Source: Cystobacter fuscus
Lineage (GTDB): Bacteria; Myxococcota; Myxococcia; Myxococcales; Myxococcaceae
Direction: 5' to 3'
Length of the DNA: 64,000 bases
NCBI RefSeq assembly: GCF_002305875.1
Contig: NZ_CP022098.1
Coordinates: forward strand, 10,726,001-10,790,000
Made by a program: the position numbers and the translations under genes. Of this stretch, positions 35,773-44,525 are shown piece by piece (position 1 is the stretch's first letter; each line of letters starts with the position of its first letter). The notes beneath the pieces were generated by a model that saw only the letters and a program-made list of their open reading frames with translations, was not told the origin of the DNA and did no database searches.

Positions 35773-37290
35773 ATGAGTGAGAAGAGCAAACCCAAGGGTC
35801 ATGCCGTCCTGTCGGGCGGGTGCCCCTTCCACCGCGGCACCCAGGTGGGGCCGCTGCCCACGCGCCCCGTAGGCAACAAGGTGAACGTCGCGCGGAACAC
35901 GGTGCGGCGGCCCACGCGGTTCTCGGGCTATCCCCTCGGCTCCGACAATGGAACGGACAACGGGCCCACCGTCACCGACTTCACCCGGATGTTCCCCAGC
36001 CTCCCGGCCTCCGTGTTCGACGAGGACGACATCCGCTCGCTGACCACGCCGGGCGGGCCGATGGACGAGCTCAACGCCGGCTCCGCGCCGCAGGACAACC
36101 CCTCCATTCCCGCGGGGTTCACCTTCCTGGGCCAGTTCCTCGATCACGACATGACGTTCGATGTGTACTCGAACATCAACCAGGTCGGCACGGATCCCGA
36201 TCAGACGCGCAACGCGCTGACGCCGACGCTCGACCTCGGGAATGTCTACGGACGGGGACCCGTCCTCGACGCGTTCCTCTACAAGAAGGACGGAGCGACG
36301 CTCGTCTACGGCACGACGCAGAACCCCAACTACGACGTGTGCCGCAACCCGGTCGGCACGGCCATCATTGGCGACCCGCGCAACGACGACAACCTCTTCG
36401 TCAGCCAGATCGAGCTGGCCTTCATCAAGTTCCACAATCAGGTGGTCAAGGACCTGAGCGGCCAGTACTCGGGGCCGGACCTCTTCGACGCGGCGTCGCA
36501 GCTCGTTCGCTGGCACTACCAGTGGATCGTCTACTACGACTTCCTGCCACGGTTCATCGGGCAGAGCCTCTTCGACAAGCTCGTCGCCAACGGTCCGCAG
36601 TACTACACGCAGACGAGCCTGGAGATCCCGGTCGAGTTCTCGGCCGCGGCCTACCGCATGGGACACTCGACGGTCCGTCAGACCTACCGGGTGAATGTCG
36701 AGATCACCCAGCAGCAGGTCTTCGACGCCCACATGCCCGGCACGTTCCTGCCCCCGGGCAACCGCATCGATTGGAGATACTTCTTCAATACGGATCCGAA
36801 TACCCAGCCGCAGTCCTGCAAGCTCTTCGACACGTTCCTGGCCTCCGAGCTGCTCGCGCTGCCCTCCGCGGCCATTCCTGGCTACGAGGGCTTCACGAAT
36901 CCCGGGACCCAGCAGCCGGATCCGCTCTACCTCTCGCTCGCGGGGCGCAATCTCCTTCGCCACAATGAGTACAACCTGCCCGCCGGGCAGACGATCGCGA
37001 AGGCACTGGGCGAGACGCAGTACACCAACTCCCAGCTCGGCCTGCCGCCCTCCTGGAACAGCGACGTGGCGCCGCTCTGGTACTACATCCTCAAGGAGGC
37101 CAGGCTCGCCAACCAGGGCCGGTTCCTGGGCCCCGTCGGGGGACGGATCGTCGGCGAGGTCTTCTTCGGCATCCTGCTCAACGACCCCTCCTCGTTCCTC
37201 CACAACGCCGGGTGGAAGCCCACCTACGGGAGCAACGGCTCCTTCACCATGGCGGATCTCCTCAAGATCTCGGACGCCTACACGCCCTGA
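35773..37290 (+). CDS. Animal-type haem peroxidase, last gene of the peroxide operon
   Basis: Peroxidase-cyclooxygenase superfamily protein of 505 residues. The distal His is in FLGQFLDHDMTFD, the catalytic-Arg region resembles FSAAAYRMGHSTVRQTY with the proximal His nearby, and LTPTLDLGNVYGRGP with RNDDNLFVSQIELAFIKFHNQVV is standard. It would use H2O2 to oxidise a substrate or make hypohalous acid or radicals. There is no signal peptide, unusual for a potent oxidant generator, so its target is probably inside the cell or exposed on lysis. It closes the operon begun by two H2O2-producing oxidases. The ATG follows AAGGAG. Confidence 0.9.
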   Translation: MSEKSKPKGHAVLSGGCPFHRGTQVGPLPTRPVGNKVNVARNTVRRPTRFSGYPLGSDNGTDNGPTVTDFTRMFPSLPASVFDEDDIRSLTTPGGPMDELNAGSAPQDNPSIPAGFTFLGQFLDHDMTFDVYSNINQVGTDPDQTRNALTPTLDLGNVYGRGPVLDAFLYKKDGATLVYGTTQNPNYDVCRNPVGTAIIGDPRNDDNLFVSQIELAFIKFHNQVVKDLSGQYSGPDLFDAASQLVRWHYQWIVYYDFLPRFIGQSLFDKLVANGPQYYTQTSLEIPVEFSAAAYRMGHSTVRQTYRVNVEITQQQVFDAHMPGTFLPPGNRIDWRYFFNTDPNTQPQSCKLFDTFLASELLALPSAAIPGYEGFTNPGTQQPDPLYLSLAGRNLLRHNEYNLPAGQTIAKALGETQYTNSQLGLPPSWNSDVAPLWYYILKEARLANQGRFLGPVGGRIVGEVFFGILLNDPSSFLHNAGWKPTYGSNGSFTMADLLKISDAYTP

Positions 37291-37297
37291 GCCCCTG

Positions 37298-37369
37298 GGA
37301 GCATCCTGGAATCCGTCACGTGCGGTGGCCGTGGAGCCATCGATGCGCAGCTCGATGGCCCCATGCTCC
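37298..37369. terminator. Nested hairpin between convergent peroxidase and kinase genes
   Basis: An outer stem GGAGCAT/ATGCTCC (37298-37304 with 37363-37369) encloses a perfect inner stem GCCATCGA/TCGATGGC (37336-37343 with 37352-37359, 8-base loop). It lies just after the peroxidase stop and would work on either strand. There is no T tract. Confidence 0.45.
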
Positions 37370-37376
37370 GTGTCCT

Positions 37377-39641
37377 TCAGCAGCCCCCACCTGAGGAGAG
37401 CCGCGCGGCGACGGGGATGAAGGGAAGCTCCAGGGTGAAGGTAGCGCCACGACCGGGCCCATCGCTGTGCACGGTCAAGGAGCCATCCATCTCCTGCGCC
37501 GCGATGGCACTGGAGTGCAGACCGAAGCCGTGTCCCTCCTCGCGCGTGGTGAAGCCGTATTGGAAGATGCGCGTGAGCATCTCCGGCGCGATCCCCATGC
37601 CATTGTCATGGATGGAGATGCGCACCCGTTCGCCCACCTCCTCCAGCCTCACCGTCAGCAGCCGCTCGCTCGGTGCCACCACATCCATGGCGTACTTGGC
37701 GTTGCTCACCAGGTTCACCAGGATCATCAGCGTCTTGTGCTTGTCGGTCATCACCGGAGGCAGGGGCGCGATGTCACGCTGCACCTTCACCTGGTGGCGC
37801 ACCAGCCCCGCGAAGTTGATGCGCAATGCATCCTCCAACAGCCCTGGCAGTGACACCTGCTCGTGCACTCGGGGAATCCGGGCGTAGTTCTGCTGCACCT
37901 TGACGATGTCGCCGATGTGCTCGGTATAGCGGCCCACGTCATCCAGCAACGACACCACCTCCTGGCGGTCCTCGACCAGGCTCTGCCCCAGCTTGTCCAG
38001 GAAGGGCATGAGGTGACGCCCCCGCCCGTCCTGGGTGAAGAAGGTGGACAGATCCTCCTGGTGCTCCTGGATGAGGTGGGCCACCCGCCCCACGTGCTCC
38101 AGCCGCATCCCACTCATCCGCTCCTTGGCCATCTGCGCGGAGGTGTAGACGCTGTTGAGCACGTTGCCCACGTTGTGCAGCACGTTGGTGGCGATCTCCG
38201 CCATGCCCGCGCGCCGGGCCGTCTGCACCAGCTGCAGGTGAACATCCTTGAGCTCGCGGGTGCGCTCCTCCACGTGCTGCTCCAGTCCCTCGTTGGCCTG
38301 GCGCAGGTCCGCCTCGCGCCGTTGCACCTCGTCGGCCATGAGCCGGAAGGCCTGGGCCAGTTGTCCCAGCTCGTCGCGGCGCGCGGTGTCCAGCACCACC
38401 TGGAAGTCTCCAGCCGCCACCTTGTCGGTGGCCTGGATGAAGGCATGCAGGGGCTGGGTGATTTGCCGACGGAGCACCTGGTACATGATGACCAGCTCCA
38501 GCAGCAACGACAGGATGCCCAGCAGCAGCACGTAGCGCGCCGCGAGCAGGGCGGGCTGGGACACCACGTGCTCGGGCAGCACCGTGGCGAGATTCCAACC
38601 AGGACCACGCAGTCGGGTGACGGCGACATACTCGCCATACTCCGGCAGCTCCAGGAGGGTCTGGCCGGGCTGGCGGCCCTTCACCCGCTCGAAGATGGCG
38701 CGCAGGTGGGCCGCTTTTCCCGCGGAGCCGAGGAGTCTGGCGGCGACTTCGGGCTGTCCGGTGTTGCTCAGGATGTCGTAGGCGCTGGTGGTGCCCTCCA
38801 GCTTCAGCTCGGGATGGGCGATGAGCTGCCCATCGTCGCGGAAGAGCAGGTTGTAGGCACCCGGAAGATGATCATTGATGGTGCGCGTCATCAACTCGTC
38901 GAGCAGGACATCGTGGCCGACCGAGGCGATATGGCGGCCATCCAGGTCCACCGGCGTGGTGACCGAGGTCAGCCAGAGATTGGAGACGACCTCCTTGAAG
39001 ATGCCGGTCCAGGCGGTGCGCCGCTGGGGGTTGTTCTCGGGCAGAGCAAGGGGGAAATCCTCGTAGGCGGCCACCGAGAAGTCACGCGGGAGTTCCTGGA
39101 CCCAGGTGGGGAGCATCGGCCAGAAGCCCGCGATCGCGCCCTCCGGGAAGGTGACGTAGGTCGTCGAGAAGCGGATGTGGAAGGCGGGGGCGTACCAGGA
39201 GAGCACGTCGTATACGGCCAGGAACCGGGTACGAAACCCGATGTCGAGGCTCACCCTGGCTGGAATGAAGGCCTGAATCATCCTCGTTCCATCGGTGGTT
39301 TCAGGCGGGGTGCGGACCGTGCCATCGGACTGCCGCACGAAGAGCCTGTCGAAGCGCGCACCCACCTCTTCTTCGTGTTGCTGGAGTTCCCGGATCCGCT
39401 CCTTCAGGGTCTTCTTGAAGAGGGCGTGGTTGTCTTCCGCCAGCAGGAAGATGGCCTGCTCGTGCTCGCCGCGCTTCACGACCGACTGCTCCATCCGCTC
39501 GAGGCTCTCCGTGCGCAGGGTGTGCAGCATGTGGAGGTAGCTGAAGAGCGTGGAGAGGGCGATGATGACCCCGATGCGCGCCCCCATCTTGAGGAGCGTC
39601 GAGCGGGCCAGGGGGGCGCGGAGATTGGACGATGGCTGCAT
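37377..39641 (-). CDS. Membrane sensor histidine kinase with extracytoplasmic sensor, HAMP and HNVGN-type phospho-acceptor
   Basis: Kinase of 754 residues. The first transmembrane helix (GARIGVIIALSTLFSYLHM) is followed by a periplasmic sensor of about 320 residues with double-Cache character (HIASVGHDVLLDELM), a second helix (RYVLLLGILSLLLELVIMYQV), HAMP (LAAGDF-like KVAAGDFQVVL), a coiled coil and the kinase core. The H box is TNVLHNVGNVLNSV, a HNVGN variant frequent in myxobacteria; N and G boxes are NLVSNAKYAMD, DNGMGI and GFGLH. No response regulator is adjacent, so this is an orphan. The ATG at 39641 was chosen because the longer frame adds an unrelated leader; the ribosome-binding site is poor. 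Confidence 0.88.
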   Translation of the reverse strand: MQPSSNLRAPLARSTLLKMGARIGVIIALSTLFSYLHMLHTLRTESLERMEQSVVKRGEHEQAIFLLAEDNHALFKKTLKERIRELQQHEEEVGARFDRLFVRQSDGTVRTPPETTDGTRMIQAFIPARVSLDIGFRTRFLAVYDVLSWYAPAFHIRFSTTYVTFPEGAIAGFWPMLPTWVQELPRDFSVAAYEDFPLALPENNPQRRTAWTGIFKEVVSNLWLTSVTTPVDLDGRHIASVGHDVLLDELMTRTINDHLPGAYNLLFRDDGQLIAHPELKLEGTTSAYDILSNTGQPEVAARLLGSAGKAAHLRAIFERVKGRQPGQTLLELPEYGEYVAVTRLRGPGWNLATVLPEHVVSQPALLAARYVLLLGILSLLLELVIMYQVLRRQITQPLHAFIQATDKVAAGDFQVVLDTARRDELGQLAQAFRLMADEVQRREADLRQANEGLEQHVEERTRELKDVHLQLVQTARRAGMAEIATNVLHNVGNVLNSVYTSAQMAKERMSGMRLEHVGRVAHLIQEHQEDLSTFFTQDGRGRHLMPFLDKLGQSLVEDRQEVVSLLDDVGRYTEHIGDIVKVQQNYARIPRVHEQVSLPGLLEDALRINFAGLVRHQVKVQRDIAPLPPVMTDKHKTLMILVNLVSNAKYAMDVVAPSERLLTVRLEEVGERVRISIHDNGMGIAPEMLTRIFQYGFTTREEGHGFGLHSSAIAAQEMDGSLTVHSDGPGRGATFTLELPFIPVAARLSSGGGC

Positions 39642-40014
39642 GGTTGCAAGGTCACTGGCCGACCACGGAGTGAACGGTGACCGGCCGCTGATGACACGAG
39701 TCGGCGGACGAAAATTCCTCCCTGGGGCTTGCAAGGGATTGCCCGCTCGGCCCCATGAGCTCCGCCGCGTCGCGCTCGGGGGTTCCCGACGGACCCGGGC
39801 CGGGAGGGTCAATCACCCCGGAGGGCAGGTGCTCCGTTGTCTGGATTCGGCGTCCTATTGCCTTCCGGACAGCACGGGTACGCATGGGTTTACGGAGGCC
39901 CCCTGGGATAGGAACAATCGGGCGGTCTCGAGGCAAACACTCCCTCCCCTCGAAGGACATGTTCAATCGGCTCGTAGAGGTCGGGGGGCCTCGGAGAGCC
40001 GTCGGAGATGGTCG
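39642..40014. other. Intergenic region between divergent kinase and polysaccharide export genes
   Basis: About 370 bases that should hold promoters for both directions. A GGTCAC/GTGACC dyad (39650-39655 with 39677-39682) lies just before the kinase start and may be an operator. I found no convincing -35/-10 or sigma-54 element, and no gene. Confidence 0.35.
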
Positions 40015-41136
40015 ATGGGGCGTGTCCTCTTGTTGGTCTGGGTCTTGTGCACGAGCGCGTGCGCATGGGGCCCAGGCATGTATATGGACGAGGGTGCTCT
40101 CCGAGAACGGTACGCCGGGAGGGCCGACGCGGGTACCGGCGACGAATTCAAGATCGTCCCCATCGACGTGGCCCTGTTGGAAGAACAACAGAAGACACGT
40201 CTGGAGACACGGCCCGCCCCCCTCCAGGATCCGCTGGCGGAGTTCGCGGCGAACTACAACTACCGGGTGACCGCCCATGACGTGCTGAGTGTCATCGTCT
40301 GGGACCACCCCGAACTCACCATCCCGGCGGGCGAGTTCCGCTCCGCCGAGGCCACCGGCCACCCGGTGTCGACCGATGGGACGATGTTCTTCCCCTACGC
40401 GGGGAGCTTCCAGGTCGCCGGCAAGACGCTGCCCGAGATCCGGGAGTTGCTGACGCGACGACTGAACCACGTCATCGAGAAGCCCCAGCTCGATGTGCGC
40501 GTGGTGGGCTTCCGGGGGCAGAAGGTGCAGGTCACCGGGGAGGTGATCGCCCCCAGCAGCCTGCCCATCACGGACGTGCCCATGCGGGTACAGGACGCCA
40601 TCAGCCAGGCGCGAGGGCCCACCCCCGAGGCCAACCTGCGCGGCGTCACGCTCACCCGGGGCGGAAAGACATCCACCCTGGATCTCCAGGCGCTCTACGA
40701 ACAGGGGGACATCAGCCAGAACTGGCTCCTCCAGGACGGAGACATCCTTCACGTCCCCGACCGGAGCCGCAACAAGGTCTTCGTCCTCGGCGAGGTCCGC
40801 AAGCCTTCGTCTCGCGTCATGGTGAAGGGCCGGATGACACTCGCGGAGGCGATTGGCGACACGGAGGGTTTCGATCCGGTCAGCTCCAACCCGGCGAAGG
40901 TCTATGTCATCCGCGGCAACTTCGACCAGCCCACCATCTACAAGCTCGATGCCCGGTCGCCGGACGCGCTGTTGCTCGCCACGCAATTCCAACTTCAACC
41001 ACATGACGTCGTCTTCGTCTCGGCGCACAACTTGACGCGCTGGAATCGCATCATCACTCAAATCCAGCCAACAGTTCAGATGCTCTGGCAGGCAGTAGAT
41101 ATCGGCAACAGGTCCGTCGTATTCACATCGCCATGA
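40015..41136 (+). CDS. Polysaccharide export outer-membrane lipoprotein, Wza/OPX type
   Basis: Exported lipoprotein of 373 residues (signal ending CTSAC) belonging to the Wza/BexD/ExoA outer-membrane secretin-like exporters. YRVTAHDVLSVIVWDHPEL marks the poly-export domain at about 80. Two SLBB domains follow (VQVTGEVIAPSSLPITDVPMRVQDAI and VFVLGEVRKPSSRVMVKGRMTLAEAI). It forms the outer-membrane end of a Wzx/Wzy capsule-type export machine. The ATG at 40015 is preceded by GGAG at eight bases; an open frame further upstream lacks a signal. The stop overlaps the next start by four bases, coupling it to the Wzc-like gene. Confidence 0.92.
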   Translation: MGRVLLLVWVLCTSACAWGPGMYMDEGALRERYAGRADAGTGDEFKIVPIDVALLEEQQKTRLETRPAPLQDPLAEFAANYNYRVTAHDVLSVIVWDHPELTIPAGEFRSAEATGHPVSTDGTMFFPYAGSFQVAGKTLPEIRELLTRRLNHVIEKPQLDVRVVGFRGQKVQVTGEVIAPSSLPITDVPMRVQDAISQARGPTPEANLRGVTLTRGGKTSTLDLQALYEQGDISQNWLLQDGDILHVPDRSRNKVFVLGEVRKPSSRVMVKGRMTLAEAIGDTEGFDPVSSNPAKVYVIRGNFDQPTIYKLDARSPDALLLATQFQLQPHDVVFVSAHNLTRWNRIITQIQPTVQMLWQAVDIGNRSVVFTSP

Positions 41137-43247
41137 CGAGCGCGCCCAGCCGCGAGGACCCCGCTCGCTCCAACCCCGGGGCAATTGAAGACGAACTCGA
41201 TCTGCGCGGCCACCTGGGCATCCTGCTGGAGTCCCGCGGGTCCATCCTCGTGACGCTCGTCCTGACACTCGTGGCGGGCTCGCTGTACCTGCTCGTCGCG
41301 CCATCCGTCTATCGCGCGGACGTCATCCTCCAGATCGACAAGAAAGGCAGCCGGCTCGGGGAACTCGACGAGCTGCTCGCGGAGCTCTCCGGGGAGGTGT
41401 CCACGGAGATCGAAATCATCAGTTCGCGGACGCTGCTGGGAAAGGTCGTCGATGAACTCCAACTGGACGTGGAGGCCGGTCCGCGACGCTTCCCGTTCAC
41501 CTCGGACGAAGGGCGTCTCCAGGTGACGCGGATGAACGTGCCGCCGGAACTGGAGGAGCTGCCACTCACGCTCGTGGCGGGCGAGGCCGGTGCCTACACG
41601 CTCCTCGATCCGGACTCCCAGCCACTCCTCGACGGGCGCGCCAAGGAGCCCGCCACGACGCCGCCAGACTCCCGCTGGCAGGTGGAGCTCCTCGTCTCCG
41701 AGCTCGACGCCCGTCCGGGCACGCGCTTCCAGGTGACCCGGCGCTCGCGCCTCGAGGTGGTGGAGGAGCTCCAGCGGACGCTGCGCCTGAGCGAGAAGGG
41801 CGCCAACACCGGCGTGCTCTCCGTGGTCCTCGAGGGAGAGGATCCCACGAGGCTCTCCGCGACCCTCGACGCCATCGCGCGCCACTACGTCCGGCAGAAC
41901 GTCGAGCGCAGGAGCGAGGAGGTCGAGAGGACGCTGGCGTTCCTCGACACCCAACTGCCCGGGCTGCGCGTGCAGTTGGAGCGGGCGGAGGGGGCCCTGA
42001 GCACCCACCGCGCCGGTAGTGGAATCGTCGATCTCGGACGGGAGGCCCAGGCGATCCTGGATCGAAGCGTCGACATCGAGAAGTCCATCTCGGCGCTCTT
42101 GCTCGATCGTTCCGAGTTGCGGCAGCGCTTCACCAGGCAGCACCCGGTGCTCATCACCTCGGGCCAGAAGCTGGAGCGCTTGCAGGCCGATCGGGCCGCC
42201 ATCAACGCCCAGCTCAAGAGCCTGCCGAGCGCGGAGCTCAAGTCGACCCAGCTCATGCGGGACGTGACGGTCGCCACCGAGCTGTACCTCCAGCTCAACA
42301 ACAAAGCCCAGGAGTACCGGGTCCTGAAGTCGAGCATCGCCGGCAACGCGCGGATCCTCGATGAGCCCGTGGTGTCCCGCCTGCCGGTGCGCCCCAGCAA
42401 GCCGGGCGTGCTCGCGCTCAGCCTCGTGCTCGGGCTGACGCTCGGCGTGGCGCATGCCTTCGCCCGGCAGGCACTGCGCAGGGGCGTCTCGGATCCCGCC
42501 GTGATCGAGGCACGGCTCGGGGTGCCCATCCAGGCCACCCTCCCCCTCGCGTCCAGCCGCGAGGCGCTCGCCATCCTGGCCCAGACCCACCCGCGCCACC
42601 CGGTCACCGAGAGCCTGCGTGGCCTGCGCACCCGCCTCCAGCTCGCGCTGCGGGACTCGCCCAACAACGTGATCGCCCTCACCGGGCCGAGTCCCGGAGT
42701 GGGCACGTCCTTCGTCGCCCGCAACCTCGCCTGGGTGCTGGCGGACTCCGGCAAGCGCGTCCTGCTCGTGGACGCCAACCTGCGCGGGGGCACGCTCCAC
42801 CTCGGCTTCCGGGCCGAGTGCGCCCAGGGCCTCTCCGAGGTCCTCGGCGGCACGATCGGCCTGGAAGAGGCGGTGCGGCGGCTGCCCGGCCAGAGCCTGT
42901 CCTGGCTGTCCACGGGCGCCCTCCCGCCCAATCCCGCCGAGCTGCTGCAGAGCGACGCGTTCACGGCGCTCGTGGCGCGGATGTCGGCCGGGTACGACCT
43001 CGTCCTCCTCGACACGCCCCCCATCCTCGCGGTGACCGACGCGGCGCTCGTGGGCCGGCACGCGGGCATCAACCTCGCCGTGGTGCGCGCGGGCGTCCAC
43101 CCGATGAGGGAGCTCGGCGCGGCCCTCCACCGGCTCGAGCAGGACGGAGTCCCGGTGCGGGGAATCATCTTCAACGGCGTGCCGCGCTCCGCGACGGGAC
43201 GCGTCGTGAGCGGCATCTACCAGTACGACTCCCCGACCACCGGCTGA
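41133..43247 (+). CDS. Wzc-like chain-length protein with degenerate tyrosine-kinase domain
   Basis: Inner-membrane protein of 704 residues with the Wzz fold (TM1 ILVTLVLTLVAGSLYLLV, periplasmic coiled coils, TM2 near 425-445 with the Pro/Gly motif VRPSKPGVLALS) and a BY-kinase-like ATPase domain. Walker A reads GPSPGVGTS (518-526): the essential Lys is Thr525. Walker A' reads VDANLRGG, with Asn549 for Asp. Walker B (LLDTPP, Asp627) is intact. The C-terminus has only two tyrosines (GIYQYDSP) instead of a tyrosine-rich tail. It probably fixes chain length without kinase activity, or needs another kinase. It overlaps the Wza-like gene. Confidence 0.85.
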   Translation: MTSAPSREDPARSNPGAIEDELDLRGHLGILLESRGSILVTLVLTLVAGSLYLLVAPSVYRADVILQIDKKGSRLGELDELLAELSGEVSTEIEIISSRTLLGKVVDELQLDVEAGPRRFPFTSDEGRLQVTRMNVPPELEELPLTLVAGEAGAYTLLDPDSQPLLDGRAKEPATTPPDSRWQVELLVSELDARPGTRFQVTRRSRLEVVEELQRTLRLSEKGANTGVLSVVLEGEDPTRLSATLDAIARHYVRQNVERRSEEVERTLAFLDTQLPGLRVQLERAEGALSTHRAGSGIVDLGREAQAILDRSVDIEKSISALLLDRSELRQRFTRQHPVLITSGQKLERLQADRAAINAQLKSLPSAELKSTQLMRDVTVATELYLQLNNKAQEYRVLKSSIAGNARILDEPVVSRLPVRPSKPGVLALSLVLGLTLGVAHAFARQALRRGVSDPAVIEARLGVPIQATLPLASSREALAILAQTHPRHPVTESLRGLRTRLQLALRDSPNNVIALTGPSPGVGTSFVARNLAWVLADSGKRVLLVDANLRGGTLHLGFRAECAQGLSEVLGGTIGLEEAVRRLPGQSLSWLSTGALPPNPAELLQSDAFTALVARMSAGYDLVLLDTPPILAVTDAALVGRHAGINLAVVRAGVHPMRELGAALHRLEQDGVPVRGIIFNGVPRSATGRVVSGIYQYDSPTTG

Positions 43248-43267
43248 GCACGAACGAGCGCCACCCC

Positions 43268-44524
43268 ATGACATGGATCCGATGCTCAGGACTGGGATTC
43301 ATCGCCGCGCTCTACGTGCTCGCGGGGCGCTGGGGTTTCCATCGGTTGGCCAACGCCAACCCCGAGCCGGACCCGTTCCTGGAGCTGCGGCTGTGGATCG
43401 TCCTGGCAAGCGTGGTGCTCGCCACCCTGGGACTGCTCCACCGCGCCCACCGCGCGGCGAGGCCCGGAGAGAGCCGGCCCGACACCCGGCTCGCCATGGC
43501 GCTGCTGCTGTTCCTCGGCTACCTGTGCACCAGCGCGCTCTGGGCACCCGACGCGGAGTTCGCCCTGGGAAAGCTCTACGATCTCACCCTGGTGGGGGTG
43601 ATGAGCGTGGGCTTCGGGCTCGCCGCGCTCCGGCAGCCGGCGGTGCGGGTGCTGGACGCGTTCTGGACCGTGGTGGTCCTGGCCACGGGGCTGCTGGCGC
43701 TCACCGGCGTGAGCCAGTTGCTGGGTGGCGGGGGTGGCGCGCGGCTGGCGGTCCTGGGAGGAGGACCGAACATCTTCGCCCGGCTCATGGGGCTGTTCGC
43801 GCTCGGCGCCCTGTACTTCTGGAACCGGCGGGGACAGACGTGGCTCTGGATTCCGATGGCGGCCGCCGGCGTGCTGCTCGCGCTGCTCACCGGCTCCCGG
43901 GGAGGCACGGCCGCCATCCTCGCGGGCGTCCTCACCTTCCTCGTGGTGGGGCGCATCCCCTTGCGCCGGCTCGCGCTCCTGTCGGTGCTCGCCACGGCCG
44001 CCGTCCTGGTGGTGATCACGTTCACCCCCCTGGGCAAGGCGCTCAGCCGCTCCATGGAGGAGCGCTTCCTGCGCCTGACCCTGAACTACGAGGGAGGCAG
44101 CGACACGGAGAGCAAGGTGTACCTGTCGGGACGCGAGTCCCTGTATGCCGCCGCGTACGAGCTCGGGCTCGACAACCCGGTGGCGGGAGCGGGGCTCGCC
44201 GCCTTCCCCGCGCTGGGGCTGGGTGTCTACCCCCACAACCTCTTCCTCGAGGTGTTCTGCGAGGGCGGCGCGCTGGGCCTCGCCTTGCTCGGATGGACCC
44301 TGCTCGCCTTCCTCCGCGCGGCGTTCCGGGGCCGCCACCGCATCGACGGCGCGACCGTCGGCGCGGTGGTGCTGGTGCTGCTCGGCAGCCAGTCCAGTGG
44401 CGACCTCTACGACACGAGGGCCCTCTTCCTGCTGATGGTCATGTCCTCGTGCACCCTCTCCACGAGGACCGCCTTCGTCCCCTCCTCACCCATCGCCTAC
44501 CCCGCCGTCCACGGAGCCACCTGA
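43268..44524 (+). CDS. Wzy/O-antigen-ligase-type polysaccharide polymerase
   Basis: Polytopic membrane protein of 418 residues with about ten hydrophobic segments and the Wzy_C/WaaL-type loop: LTGSRGGTAAILAG, SGRESLYAAAYELGLDNPVAGAGLAAF, and GVYPHNLFLEVFCEGGALGL. The periplasmic loop with Arg, Glu and His residues is where lipid-linked repeat units are joined. The ATG at 43268 lies 20 bases after the Wzc stop. It lies between chain-length and glycosyltransferase genes, consistent with a polymerase rather than an O-antigen ligase. Confidence 0.85.
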   Translation: MTWIRCSGLGFIAALYVLAGRWGFHRLANANPEPDPFLELRLWIVLASVVLATLGLLHRAHRAARPGESRPDTRLAMALLLFLGYLCTSALWAPDAEFALGKLYDLTLVGVMSVGFGLAALRQPAVRVLDAFWTVVVLATGLLALTGVSQLLGGGGGARLAVLGGGPNIFARLMGLFALGALYFWNRRGQTWLWIPMAAAGVLLALLTGSRGGTAAILAGVLTFLVVGRIPLRRLALLSVLATAAVLVVITFTPLGKALSRSMEERFLRLTLNYEGGSDTESKVYLSGRESLYAAAYELGLDNPVAGAGLAAFPALGLGVYPHNLFLEVFCEGGALGLALLGWTLLAFLRAAFRGRHRIDGATVGAVVLVLLGSQSSGDLYDTRALFLLMVMSSCTLSTRTAFVPSSPIAYPAVHGAT

Positions 44525-44525
44525 C

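Noticed and set aside
39735-39760. Sigma-54 promoter before the Wza-like gene (TGGGGCTTGCAAGGGATTGC)
   Set aside because: The GG and GC elements are not at the required 10-base spacing.
39550-40014. An N-terminal extension of the Wza-like protein
   Set aside because: The open frame continues upstream but the lipoprotein signal and ribosome-binding site fix the start at 40015.
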